DNA of 64,000 bases, from positions 1 to 64,000 of the forward strand of contig JALXBF010000049.1 of the NCBI GenBank assembly GCA_026991575.1, written 5' to 3'. The position numbers and the translations under genes are program-made. The notes beneath the pieces were generated by a model. It was not told the origin of the DNA. It ran no database searches and saw only the letters and a program-made list of their open reading frames with translations. Every line of letters starts with the position of its first letter. Position 1 is the first letter of the stretch. Positions 1 to 8,883 of the stretch are shown here, piece after piece. The stretch is from Planctomycetota bacterium. GTDB lineage: Bacteria > Planctomycetota > Planctomycetia > JALXBF01.

Positions 1-84
1 GACTACCACCCCCCCTAACACAGCCCTACCCCTTTGAGCAATCAGCATCAGCAACACGGCAGTCGCAGGAGCCGGGATGACCGG

Positions 85-1332
85 TTATCTCGGGCGTCCC
101 TTGTTGCTGCGGCGATCGAATGGCAGGGTCTGAAGCCAGACTGCTGTCAGCCGAACCCCCTTACCGGGATCAATGGTCAGCGAATCGGCTTCGGGTACCG
201 CTACGGGGACTGCTCCGAGCGGGTAGCCATCCAGGGCCAGTCGCACGGCACCGTCCTCGTAGCGTAAGGTCAGTCGCCAGGTGGTCGTAGCCTTGTGCCA
301 CGCAATCCACCGGGTCTCCTGCGAATAGTCCCGCAGTAGCTGCCCATCTGCAGCCACGAGCTTCAGCGACGGCGGCCTCAGCTCAACAGTCCAGGCGGCC
401 TTCTCACCGGCAAGACCAACGCAACGCAGCGTCCCGGGCCCCGGTAGGGCGGCTAACAGTTCTAGCTCGATCCGCATGTACCCGACACACCGGACCGGTT
501 CCCCCACCGGATGCGCCGCGAAGCCAGCAGCCCGCCACGAGGCGGCGTTGGCCGTTTGGCTAACTGGTAGGTACACAACGGGGAAACGCTCGGGATCGTG
601 CCCGGTGTTCTTACGGAAAACGATCAGGTGTTGCCGGGGCAGGAACTCGTGGAGCTCGCTGAGGCGGAACCCGAAATCTTCCAGTTCGTAGCGGACCTGG
701 CGCAGCGTCATCTTGTGATCGGGCAGGATCGGAACAGTGGGGTCCTCGGCGCGGTACTCGATAAGCGCCAGCCTTCCGGTTGGGCGCAGCGCCTTGGCTA
801 GCCGGGGCATGAAGACATCGGGGTCCTGGATCTCGTGGTAGACGTCGACCATCAGCGCAAGATCGATCGACGATGGCGGAAGTTTCGGGTCGTCCGGTTC
901 GGAGAGTACCGGGACGACGTTCGTGACGCCGAATTCGGTCAGCCGCTGCTGGAGCATGCGGATCATTTCTGGCTGGATGTCCACGGCAAATACCTTGCCC
1001 GTTGGGCCGACCCGCTGGGCCATTCGCACGGCGAAGTAGCCAACGCCGGTACCGATGTCGGCCACGATCTGCCCGGGCCGGATGCGCAGTGCGTCCAGCA
1101 CGCGCTCGGGCTGCTCCCAGAGGTCGCGATCCGGGCGCAGCAACCAGCGCCAGCCGCGCCAGCTCATCACGCGCGCGATCGGGCGGCCCTTGTAGGTCCG
1201 GGCTGCGGGGAGCGAACGCGGCGCGCGATTCTGCTGAGCGGGCAGCGACGTGGCCAGTGCTGGCAACAGCAGCACGATGGCAAGGATCAGCGTGCAGCGA
1301 CAAAGCGTGCGTCGTGGGACCAAGCGGCTCAT
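85..1332 (-). CDS. Exported class I SAM-dependent methyltransferase with extra C-terminal domain
   Basis: The central part is a Rossmann-type methyltransferase. Motif I (ADIGTGVGYFAVRM) lies at about residues 91-104, followed by an acidic strand end in AVDIQPEM. A basic N-terminus and a hydrophobic stretch (LILAIVLLLPALATSLPA) form a clear signal peptide, so the enzyme or its fold is exported, which is unusual for a SAM-dependent enzyme but recurrent in planctomycetes. The C-terminal 160 residues or so are beta-rich and do not match the methyltransferase fold; they look like a jelly-roll or LamG-like module, which is inference. The ATG at 1332 was chosen over a longer upstream frame because GGAG sits 6 nt before it and the signal peptide starts there. 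It is transcribed divergently from the TolC-like gene. The substrate cannot be told from sequence. Confidence 0.85.
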   Translation of the reverse strand: MSRLVPRRTLCRCTLILAIVLLLPALATSLPAQQNRAPRSLPAARTYKGRPIARVMSWRGWRWLLRPDRDLWEQPERVLDALRIRPGQIVADIGTGVGYFAVRMAQRVGPTGKVFAVDIQPEMIRMLQQRLTEFGVTNVVPVLSEPDDPKLPPSSIDLALMVDVYHEIQDPDVFMPRLAKALRPTGRLALIEYRAEDPTVPILPDHKMTLRQVRYELEDFGFRLSELHEFLPRQHLIVFRKNTGHDPERFPVVYLPVSQTANAASWRAAGFAAHPVGEPVRCVGYMRIELELLAALPGPGTLRCVGLAGEKAAWTVELRPPSLKLVAADGQLLRDYSQETRWIAWHKATTTWRLTLRYEDGAVRLALDGYPLGAVPVAVPEADSLTIDPGKGVRLTAVWLQTLPFDRRSNKGRPR

Positions 1333-1473
1333 AGGGACTCCGTCTCGTGCGTCGCGCCACAACTGGCAAAATCGCTACAGCCGGACCGCGCTGCAGCCGA
1401 TCTTGAACACTGGAGCGCTACGATTTCGCATGTCGGCATGCTGGCATCGGGCGCGGGCTGTACGACAACTCCG

Positions 1474-3693
1474 ATGGTACGACACCGGCAACGTGAGCTC
1501 AACTCGTCGATCCGTGCAGCGGCCTGCCTTCGGCTGATTCTGGCCGTGCTCATAGCTGCCGGCGGCTGCATACCGGCCGTGCCCGCGCACCGGCCATTGG
1601 TGTTGTCGCCCCCTGTGGCCCGGCCCGATGTGGCCATCCCGTTGGAACACTATGCGGTCGGCCTGGCTCGCTCGGGGGCTGACGTTGTACCCGGTAGCTA
1701 CAGCGACCCCGTCGACGTGCCGCCTGAACCGCTGTTGCCGAGCCGCCCCGAAGCGGCACGGCTACGCCCCATCCGGCTGCACGAAGCGATCCGTATGGCG
1801 TTGGAAAACAACGAGGTTCTGGTCCGCGCAGGCGGAGGGGTCGCCGCGGTCGAGAACGGCCCGAACCTCGGTTTCGGAACACTCGGTCGGACCATTTACG
1901 ATCCGGCCTTGTTCGAGACCGAGATCGAACGACAACTGGCCCGGTTCGACGCTCGCTGGGAAACTAGTCTCTTCTGGGACAGCATCGACGTGCCGTTTGG
2001 TTCGGTGGCGTCGCAGTTTCAGGGATTTCGCCGGGACATCTTCCAAGGGCAAACCATCCTGCGTAAGCCACTGATCACCGGCGGCGAGGTGTCCATCGGG
2101 TTCAACACAAGCTATCAGTTCCGCCGGGTGATTACGCCCCTACTGCAGGGTCTGATCAATCCCGAATACGAAACCCAGCTGGTCTTCGCGATCCGGCATC
2201 CACTGGGCGGTCCGGACGCCGGCGGCCGCTTCGGCGGTGCCGGCGTGGCCTACAACCGGGTGCCGATCATGATTGCTCGGATCAACGCGGACCAGGAGCT
2301 GTGGCAGTTCAAGGAGAACTTGATGATCATGGTCCGCGACGTGGAGGAAGCGTACTGGAACCTGTATGGGTCGCAGGTTCAGTATCAGGCTCTGCTGCGC
2401 GCGGTGGAGCAGAGCTGGCGCTACGTGCGCGACCTGGAGGAAGCCAACAGAGTGGGCAAGGCGGATCCGGCGGAACTCCTCGAAGCACGGGCTCAACTGG
2501 ACAGCCTGCGTGAGGCGCTGTTGCAGGCCAAGGCCGGGCAACGTGGCGCGGCCGGTCTGCCGTTCGACGGCCTGCTCGTGGCCGAAGCACGCTTGCGGGC
2601 GCTCATCGGCTTGCCCCCCTACGACGGAACCCGCCTCGTCGCCGTCGACGAACCGACGCTGGCCCCGGTCGAACTGGACTGGGAATCGGTGATCCGGGAG
2701 GCCTACCGTTATCGACCGCAGCTTGCCCTGCACCGCTTGAACGTGCTCGAGCAGCGTCAGCGCTGGATTCGAGCCCGCGGCCAGCTCAGGCCCCAGATCG
2801 ACGTGGGTGCCCAATTCCAGATCAACGGCCTGGACAGCACGTTCGACGGCTCCCTGGATGTTCTGACCGACGGCAACTTCAACGATTACCAGTTCGATAT
2901 CCAGGTGACCGTGCCGCTCGGTTACCGGCGAGAGTTGGCCGACGCGCAGACAGCGCTGCTGCAGATTGCCGCTGCCAAGGCGCGACTGTACCAGGCGATG
3001 CGGGAAACGGACCACACGATCGCCCAGCTGTATCGAGAAGTAGATCTGGCCCGGGAACGATTCCTCATCGCACGCGATCAACTGCGTACCGCGCAGCAGA
3101 GACTGGAAGTGAACATCGCGCAGTGGGAAGCGGGGCAGCAGGATCGCAGCGTCGTGAACCTGAGGCTGGTCCAGGCCATCGAGGGCTTGCGCCGCGCGCA
3201 ACTGGCCGAAGTCGAAGCACGGGTCAACTACAACATTGCCCTTATCCGCCTCGAGCACGCCAAAGGCACGCTGCTGTCCTACGACAATATCCATTTCCAT
3301 CCCGGCCCGTGGGCCGTGCGCGTCGAGATGGCGGTGCCTGAGGAGCCTGCCGAGCAGCGCTCCGGCGACGAGCCGGCTCGTTCGGAGACAGCACCCGACG
3401 GCAAGTCCCAGCAAGTCGACGCTGCGACAGTACAGCCCGTACCGATCGCACAAGCGTCCGCCCCCGGGACGGCGGTCCCCGGCACCGAAGCGCGCAACCC
3501 GGACGGGCAACCCCCGAGCACCGGCAAGCAGCCCTCGGCACCGCGTGCTGCGGCGAAACGAGATGGCTGGCGTGCCGCGGCGTCACCCCCACCGGCACAC
3601 GGTCCGACGCCACACTCCCATTCGAGCCAGCCTGCGCAGAGGCCCCCCGTGGCCCCGGAACCGCTGGATCTACCGGCAGCCACCGGCGATTGA
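1474..3693 (+). CDS. TolC-like outer-membrane efflux lipoprotein
   Basis: This is an outer membrane efflux protein (OEP/TolC family), the exit duct of RND or type I export systems. It has two repeats of long amphipathic helices, for example around LWQFKENLMIMVRDVEEAYW and in the second half around AKARLYQAMRETDHTIAQLY, separated by beta-strand segments. The N-terminus from the ATG at 1474 has a hydrophobic stretch ending AAGGC, a probable lipobox with Cys at about residue 32. The ATG at 1438 is an alternative start. The open frame runs upstream to 835, but that part is antisense to the methyltransferase. The last 90 residues or so are a Pro/Ala-rich low-complexity tail. No inner-membrane pump or membrane-fusion protein lies beside it, so its partner must be elsewhere. 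Confidence 0.88.
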   Translation: MVRHRQRELNSSIRAAACLRLILAVLIAAGGCIPAVPAHRPLVLSPPVARPDVAIPLEHYAVGLARSGADVVPGSYSDPVDVPPEPLLPSRPEAARLRPIRLHEAIRMALENNEVLVRAGGGVAAVENGPNLGFGTLGRTIYDPALFETEIERQLARFDARWETSLFWDSIDVPFGSVASQFQGFRRDIFQGQTILRKPLITGGEVSIGFNTSYQFRRVITPLLQGLINPEYETQLVFAIRHPLGGPDAGGRFGGAGVAYNRVPIMIARINADQELWQFKENLMIMVRDVEEAYWNLYGSQVQYQALLRAVEQSWRYVRDLEEANRVGKADPAELLEARAQLDSLREALLQAKAGQRGAAGLPFDGLLVAEARLRALIGLPPYDGTRLVAVDEPTLAPVELDWESVIREAYRYRPQLALHRLNVLEQRQRWIRARGQLRPQIDVGAQFQINGLDSTFDGSLDVLTDGNFNDYQFDIQVTVPLGYRRELADAQTALLQIAAAKARLYQAMRETDHTIAQLYREVDLARERFLIARDQLRTAQQRLEVNIAQWEAGQQDRSVVNLRLVQAIEGLRRAQLAEVEARVNYNIALIRLEHAKGTLLSYDNIHFHPGPWAVRVEMAVPEEPAEQRSGDEPARSETAPDGKSQQVDAATVQPVPIAQASAPGTAVPGTEARNPDGQPPSTGKQPSAPRAAAKRDGWRAAASPPPAHGPTPHSHSSQPAQRPPVAPEPLDLPAATGD

Positions 3694-3708
3694 CCAGGGC
3701 GAGTGGTC

Positions 3709-3737
3709 TTGAAACCCGGCAGCCATGGTGCTATAGA
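3709..3737 (+). promoter_or_regulatory. Sigma70-type promoter of tRNA-Gly
   Basis: TTGAAA at 3709-3714 and TATAGA at 3732-3737 are separated by exactly 17 bp. The -10 box ends about 31 bp before the mature tRNA-Gly 5' end. The stop codon of the preceding outer-membrane protein gene lies just upstream, so the tRNA is probably an independent unit. Confidence 0.7.
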
Positions 3738-3768
3738 TGGAAATGAGCGGCAATGGGGTCCGCGGTGT

Positions 3769-3840
<72 letters not shown>

Positions 3841-3865
3841 CCTTGGAGGATACGCGCACCGTTGT

Positions 3866-3894
3866 CGGCGGGCTGTCGTGCCCGCCGCTTTTTT
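3866..3894 (+). terminator. Rho-independent terminator after tRNA-Gly
   Basis: An 8-bp perfect stem, CGGCGGGC (3866-3873) with GCCCGCCG (3880-3887), has a 6-nt loop and is followed by C and six T residues. It sits 26 bp after the tRNA. The remaining sequence to 4134 contains nothing I recognise. Confidence 0.85.
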
Positions 3895-4134
3895 GCGCGC
3901 GCTTGCCCACGCCGCATGCCATGCCAACTACGCACTGGGCCTGCCAGAAAGAGGGGCTGACGCGCCAGTGCGTGACAGGAGGCCCACCACTTCTCTCACC
4001 TGTGCCCGAACACGTCGACGACGGGAAGCTCGGCCCGGCAAGTACCCGCCGCGAGGTGCGGTGGCTGCCTGGTTGCAGTCTAGCGCAGCGCAGCCACTTC
4101 TGCTGGCATCAGCTAGGGCAGCTTCGCTGCTGAG

Positions 4135-5292
4135 CTACGCAGCTGCCACCCCCTGGCGCGCCCGGAGCCGACGAGCCAGCAGGAGCAGTTCGAGGCCGCA
4201 CCAGGCTGACAGTGCCGGCAGGACGAGCCAGAGATAAGGATAGGCCAGGCCTCGAAGCACGCGGTCGGCAAGCTCCGGCACATTACCCTTCCAGACGCCT
4301 TTCAGCAGACCGAGCACCGGGTGCGGTCGGGCAAGTCTGCGCCAGGCACCGGCACGCAGCCAGGCCCGGCCGTACTTGCCCTTGCGTGCGGCCAGCCGCA
4401 CGGCCGTCTCTGCCGCTTCGTCCCCGCTGCGCAGGAGTCGGATCGCGTCGCGCCGGAGCGAGTGCACGACGATGCTCGCTTCCGAACCATACTTCTCGGC
4501 ATAGCGTGCCATGCGGGCCACGTCGGCAGGGTCATCGGCATACCGCAGCACGCGCAGCACGGTGGTACCGCTGCCGGATCGTTTGGTAAGCACAGCCACG
4601 TCGCCGGCGAACCGCGCCAACGGTCTTCCGTTACCCCGTCTGGCTAGCCGGGCAAGTTCCACGAGCTTGTCCAACAGGCGGCGGCTCAAGTTACCCGTCT
4701 TCACGGCCACCTTTGTCACAGCGGCTCCCAGGTCAACCATTGGCGCAACCGTCGTTGCAATGCCCAGGGCGGACAATCCGGTGATGACCCAGTCGACCTT
4801 CTGTCCTTCGACTCCATGCGAAACTTGGATGGCCAGGTCACGGATGTCTCCGACGACAAACAGATCGGTGACCACGGCACCGATCAGCCCTTCCGTGGAA
4901 GTGCCGTAACCGGAGACCGCACCGGCCGCGAACTTCTTGGCACGCCTCAGCAAACTCTTCCGCTCAGCCTCCAGCTGGGCACGTTTCGCGAGCAATGCGT
5001 CGCGATAGTTGGCAGCGTAAGCTTCGTCCTTCAGGCCGGCGTCGATGTAGGCAAGGGCATCCTCGTACAGCTCCCCCTCCGCTAACCTGTCCGCCTCGGC
5101 CAGGTAATCCACCGTCGGGAGCCGCTGGTACTGGATCCAAGCGATCGCGCGCGGCACGTCGGCGGCCAGGATAACCAGCAGCCCCAGGGCACACAGCAGC
5201 CGGAGGACGTTCCAGCGGCAGCGCCAACACGCGGCAAGCAGCGAACCTGTGGCCGCACCATGTGGTTGGACACCAGTCGATGGAGCTGCCAT
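4135..5292 (-). CDS. Membrane protein of unknown function, paired with DUF4230 protein
   Basis: I do not recognise a named family. A transmembrane helix near residues 25-45 (LRLLCALGLLVILAA) is followed by a TPR-like or helical stretch (YLAEADRLAEGELYEDALAYIDAGL). A long central segment rich in small residues has the pattern GAVVTDLFVVGDIRDLA...VITGLSALGIATTVAP, which recalls pre-toxin TG-type hydrophobic domains. A basic helical region and a second transmembrane helix near the C-terminus (YLWLVLPALSAWCGLELLLLA) complete it. The ATG at 5292 has GAGGG 8 nt upstream; a GTG at 5307 would overlap the stop of the upstream DUF4230 gene as GTGA. Either way the two genes are translationally coupled, suggesting that the products work together in the envelope. 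Confidence 0.7.
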   Translation of the reverse strand: MAAPSTGVQPHGAATGSLLAACWRCRWNVLRLLCALGLLVILAADVPRAIAWIQYQRLPTVDYLAEADRLAEGELYEDALAYIDAGLKDEAYAANYRDALLAKRAQLEAERKSLLRRAKKFAAGAVSGYGTSTEGLIGAVVTDLFVVGDIRDLAIQVSHGVEGQKVDWVITGLSALGIATTVAPMVDLGAAVTKVAVKTGNLSRRLLDKLVELARLARRGNGRPLARFAGDVAVLTKRSGSGTTVLRVLRYADDPADVARMARYAEKYGSEASIVVHSLRRDAIRLLRSGDEAAETAVRLAARKGKYGRAWLRAGAWRRLARPHPVLGLLKGVWKGNVPELADRVLRGLAYPYLWLVLPALSAWCGLELLLLARRLRARQGVAAA

Positions 5293-5303
5293 GATCGGTA
5301 CCC

Positions 5304-5987
5304 TCACGCTTCAGGTTGCCGAGCGGCACCGGCCCTGATCGCCTCTTCGCCCTTGAACCGGATCTCGACCCACGTATCCTCCGGCAGCACCGCCTGGAAA
5401 AGCTCTCTGAGCTGAGCCCGCGACTGTTCGCGGACCTGTTCGAGCAGTTTGCGTGAGCTGGCCACCTTGCGGATCTCGCGCGGCAGGTCCTCGTAGATGC
5501 ACAGCGTCAGCTGCGTCTGGCCGGCACCGGTGCGTGTGCGCATCCCGCTGATGTGCATGCGCTTCTCGACAATCCGGCTCGGGTCGAAATCGTGATACAG
5601 CAGCCTCGGCTCAGGTACCACCACCCGGACGTAGCCCGGTGTGCGTGTCTCGACTTGGACGGCATCGCTGGTGAGGTCAACCCCGTAAAGCAGTTTGACC
5701 GGAGCTTCGATTTCAACTTCCACCCGACCGCGCCAGTTCTCGTGGTGCCGCTGGGCGGAGACCCGCGTCTCGACCTCCTGCGTCACCACCTTCAGCACGT
5801 CCAGCACTCGGGTCACACGGAACGTTGCGTCCTCGGACTCATCCAGCGTCGCCGGCAGCGGCGCTGCGTACATCGCGTGGTACAACCACCACCCCATGGC
5901 GGTCGCCAGGACACAGATCACCACCATGGGCAGGGTCAGGTCCCAGCCAACCCGCTCAGCACGTTTGGCAATCGACTGAACGCTCAT
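5304..5987 (-). CDS. DUF4230 domain membrane-anchored protein
   Basis: A protein of 227 residues with one N-terminal transmembrane helix (LPMVVICVLATAMGWWLYHAM) and a beta-rich extracytoplasmic body. The segment VKLLYGVDLTSDAVQVET followed by VVVPEPRLL matches the characteristic DUF4230 pattern of a VDL strand and a proline-containing strand. A helical region near the C-terminus (SSRKLLEQVREQSRAQLREL) precedes the end. The biochemical function of this family is not known. It is the first gene of a two-gene unit on this strand. Confidence 0.7.
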   Translation of the reverse strand: MSVQSIAKRAERVGWDLTLPMVVICVLATAMGWWLYHAMYAAPLPATLDESEDATFRVTRVLDVLKVVTQEVETRVSAQRHHENWRGRVEVEIEAPVKLLYGVDLTSDAVQVETRTPGYVRVVVPEPRLLYHDFDPSRIVEKRMHISGMRTRTGAGQTQLTLCIYEDLPREIRKVASSRKLLEQVREQSRAQLRELFQAVLPEDTWVEIRFKGEEAIRAGAARQPEA

Positions 5988-6435
5988 CTGTTCGCCCCCA
6001 GCGATGCCTGGGACGGGTTCTCTGCCAGAGCCGCGATTGATGACAGTATGTTCGCCTTATCAGCCGCTATCTTAGCATACCCCTTGCCCCGCGCCGCCCG
6101 GTCGGTTCCTGCATCACGCTCGCGGACGGTAGCCGCCCGTCTGCACGCGGAACGTGCCGGAACGAGTGCAGGACGCGAATGTCGGAAGTCTCGCCGCAGA
6201 GTGGCTAAGTCATCGTATGGCATCGCCGCCGATCGGCGCTCGCGTTTGTCGCGAAGGTGGCGATCGGTTGGGGGCGTGCCGATCGTAGTGACCCTGTCGC
6301 TGCTTCGGATGCACGGACCGGCAACGGCCGCACCGAGCGGTTGGTTGAGGCCGCGGGCCGAGGCGGACGGCTGCGAATATGATTTAGTGTTTCCGCTTTG
6401 TCGGACTCGTTCGATCCACGGGGGAAACGAGTGTG
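5988..6435. other. Intergenic region without recognisable gene
   Basis: This 448-bp gap separates the divergent DUF4230 and HIT genes and must carry both promoters. Open frames cross it on both strands, but none has a recognisable domain or a ribosome binding site. A possible -10 element TATGAT at 6378-6383 precedes the HIT gene, with no convincing -35. Confidence 0.5.
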
Positions 6436-6936
6436 ATGGATGTCCTATGGGCACCGTGGCGGCTTCAGTACATCGTCCAGGCGCGCGATCAGGCGGATGA
6501 TACCTGTTTCATCTGCAGCGCAGTGTCCAGTTCGGACGATCGCGCCAACCTGGTGGTGCACCGCACGGCGCTGAGTGTGGTGATCCTGAACAAGTTTCCT
6601 TACAACAATGGACACTTGTTGATTGCCCCCAAGACGCACAAGGCTGAGCCGGGCGAGCTGGACGACGCGGAACTCCTGGATCTGATGCACACGATGCAGC
6701 GGATGCTGACCGTGCTGCGGAAGGTGCTCACGCCGGACGGCTTTAACGTGGGGCTGAATCTGGGCCGGGTTGCCGGGGCGGGTCTGCCCGGCCATCTGCA
6801 CTGGCACGTGGTGCCCCGGTGGCAAGGGGACACGAACTTCATGCCGGTGGTCGCCGACACGAAGGTCATCAGTCAGTCGCTGGAAGCTCTCTACGGACTG
6901 CTGGCCGACGCACTTTCCGACCAGCAGTGCGCCTAG
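6436..6936 (+). CDS. HIT family hydrolase or AP4A phosphorylase-like protein
   Basis: A histidine-triad nucleotide-binding protein of 166 residues. The HIT signature HLHWHVV is at residues 120-126, in the context GLPGHLHWHVVPRW, and the conserved N-rich helix entry (FPYNNGHLLIAP) is at 54-65. The N-terminus (LWAPWRLQYI) and CFIC pair at 24-27 resemble the AP4A phosphorylase/actinobacterial HIT branch, which splits dinucleoside polyphosphates or nucleoside phosphoramidates. The ATG at 6436 follows GGGGAAACGA; a GTG directly before it is possible. The exact substrate is uncertain. Confidence 0.9.
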   Translation: MDVLWAPWRLQYIVQARDQADDTCFICSAVSSSDDRANLVVHRTALSVVILNKFPYNNGHLLIAPKTHKAEPGELDDAELLDLMHTMQRMLTVLRKVLTPDGFNVGLNLGRVAGAGLPGHLHWHVVPRWQGDTNFMPVVADTKVISQSLEALYGLLADALSDQQCA

Positions 6937-7023
6937 CGGCGGTCGCCGCAGGCGATAAACTGAAGAAGGGGATGGGGCAGTGCTGCCTGCCACCACACGG
7001 CTTATTCGAGGAAGACCGTACCA

Positions 7024-8088
7024 ATGGCGCTTTGGGTCATTCGCACGCTGTTCCTGCTGATCTGGACCGGACTTGGCTCCTACTTGGCATGGCGCCTGGA
7101 GCTGGGCGCATGGCAGACGGTCGGTGTCGTCTTGCTGGCGATCATCATCGGTGTGACGGTGATCGCCATTGACGTGCTGGTGCCGCGGAAGAAGATTGGC
7201 ATTTTGTCGGCGATCTTCTTCGGGCTGTTGCTGGGCACGATCATGGGCCAGCTGATCTGGTCGGCAATCCGCCCGGCTCTGTGGTACGTGGAGCAGACGC
7301 TGGAGCTGCAAGCGCGTGCACAGTTTGAAACGGTAGTCGAGCCGCTGGTTAACCTGCTGCTCAGCTCGCTGCTCTGCTATCTGGCGATCAGCTTCATCTT
7401 ACAGACGCAGGATGACTTTCGTTTCGTGATCCCGTATGTCGAATTCAGTCGGGAGCTGCGCAGCAGCCGGCCACTGGTGGTTGACACCAGCGCATTGCTG
7501 GACGGGCGGATTGTGCGGCTGGTGCAGGCGGGCCTGTTTGACACGACGATCATTGCGCCGGCGTTCGTCTTGGGTGAGTTGCAGCGGTTGGCCGAGAGCC
7601 CGGACCGTGCCGAGCGGGTGCGCGGCCGTCGCGCGCTGGAGCTGGTCACCGAGCTGCGCAACGATCCTCATGTGTCGATTGAGACGCCGGACGTGGAGCC
7701 GCCCGAGTTGCGGCACGTGTTGGACCCGGCGCAGAAGCTGGTCCGGTGGACAAGGATCGTTCACGGCAAGCTGGTCACCGTGGACGCCAACCTGGCAAAG
7801 CTGGCGCGGGCCGAAGGCATCGATGCGCTGAACCTGAATGATGTCTCCGATTCGCTCCGGCCGCAGGTGCTGCCGGGCGATCGGGTCCGTGTCCGGTTGG
7901 TCCGTTCCGGCGACCAGCCCGGTCAGGGCGTCGGCTACCTGGATGACGGTACGATGGTAGTGATCGAAGACGGCCGGGCACACATCGGCAAAGAGGTGGA
8001 AGCGACGGTCACCAGTGTGATCAATACGCATGCTGGAAGGATGGTTTTCGGCCGTATCGAACCCACTCGCGCAACCCAACGGGCATGA
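7024..8088 (+). CDS. Membrane PIN-TRAM domain protein (YacL-like putative ribonuclease)
   Basis: Four predicted transmembrane helices occupy residues 1-130. They are followed by a PIN domain starting at VVDTSALLDGRI (about 152-163), with further acidic residues in LVTVDANLAKLA, and a C-terminal TRAM domain (about 285-350, ending TSVINTHAGRMVFGRI). This architecture is that of the Bacillus YacL-type proteins, putative membrane-bound RNases with a TRAM RNA-binding domain. The length of 354 residues is typical. A gap of 87 bp follows the HIT gene, so they may be cotranscribed. Confidence 0.9.
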   Translation: MALWVIRTLFLLIWTGLGSYLAWRLELGAWQTVGVVLLAIIIGVTVIAIDVLVPRKKIGILSAIFFGLLLGTIMGQLIWSAIRPALWYVEQTLELQARAQFETVVEPLVNLLLSSLLCYLAISFILQTQDDFRFVIPYVEFSRELRSSRPLVVDTSALLDGRIVRLVQAGLFDTTIIAPAFVLGELQRLAESPDRAERVRGRRALELVTELRNDPHVSIETPDVEPPELRHVLDPAQKLVRWTRIVHGKLVTVDANLAKLARAEGIDALNLNDVSDSLRPQVLPGDRVRVRLVRSGDQPGQGVGYLDDGTMVVIEDGRAHIGKEVEATVTSVINTHAGRMVFGRIEPTRATQRA

Positions 8089-8144
8089 GGATTGCTTCGC
8101 CTGCGTACTGCGGGAACGCGGGCTGCGGCTGACGGGTCGAAGTT

Positions 8145-8804
8145 ATGGAGCTCGTTCGCGTGGCAAAGCGACGGCCTGCCAACCGGGAGCGTAACAGGGC
8201 CAGCGATAGGGAACTGGTCCAGCGAGCGATCGAGGAGCGGCGGCAGGGCAAGAGCCCGGCGGCCTATGGTGAGCTGGCTCTTCGATACATGCAACGGCTG
8301 TACAACTTCCTGCTGCGTCAGACCGGTGATCCGACTGAGGCAGAGGATATTGTGCAGCAGGCCCTGTGCAAGGGATTCGAGAATCTGGAGCAGTTCGAGC
8401 AGCGCTCGAGCTTGTATACGTGGTTGTGCCGCATCGCGCTGAATGAGCTTCACAATCGGCGCCGCCGTCAGAAGCCGATCTCGGGGCTGCTGACCAGCGG
8501 CGATGGTGGCGGCGGCGAAGGAACCGCGGCCGTGCTGGAGCCGACCACGGACGAGACTCCCGAGACGATCGCGGCCAGCCGTGAAATGCAGGCACGCGTG
8601 CGCGACGCGCTGCTGGAGCTGCCCGAGGAGTTCCGCACGGCGGTGAACCTGGTCGACTTGGAGGGATTGAGCTACAAGGAGGCGGCTGAGGTGATGGGCG
8701 TGCCCGAGGGAACGGTCAAGAGCCGCCTGAACCGAGGACGACGCATGCTGGCAAGGCGCCTGCTGGGCAGGCGGACCGAGCAACCGCAGGGCGGCCAACG
8801 ATGA
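8145..8804 (+). CDS. ECF-type RNA polymerase sigma factor
   Basis: A protein of 219 residues with sigma region 2 (LALRYMQRLYNFLLRQTGDPTEAEDIVQQA, about residues 43-75) and region 4 helix-turn-helix (YKEAAEVMGVPEGTVKSRLNRGR, about 175-198). No region 3 is present. The linker between the two regions is longer than usual (about residues 105-145). It is followed after 79 bp by a large membrane protein with anti-sigma-like N-terminal repeats, which is the usual sigma/anti-sigma arrangement. Confidence 0.93.
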   Translation: MELVRVAKRRPANRERNRASDRELVQRAIEERRQGKSPAAYGELALRYMQRLYNFLLRQTGDPTEAEDIVQQALCKGFENLEQFEQRSSLYTWLCRIALNELHNRRRRQKPISGLLTSGDGGGGEGTAAVLEPTTDETPETIAASREMQARVRDALLELPEEFRTAVNLVDLEGLSYKEAAEVMGVPEGTVKSRLNRGRRMLARRLLGRRTEQPQGGQR

Positions 8805-8883
8805 GGCGGACTTGGGCCGCTGGACGCGTGCTGACGATGTGTTGGATAAGTGATCGGTCAGGCATCGCGAGGAATACGCTGCG

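Noticed and set aside
835-1473. N-terminal extension of the TolC-like frame
   Set aside because: Antisense to the methyltransferase; the signal peptide begins at 1474 or 1438.
6378-6383. TATGAT as promoter of the HIT gene
   Set aside because: No -35 hexamer at 16-18 bp, so it was not listed as a separate promoter.
5984-6454. Minus-strand open frame of 156 codons in the gap before the HIT gene
   Set aside because: No domain, no ribosome binding site, and composition like antisense or intergenic GC-rich frames.
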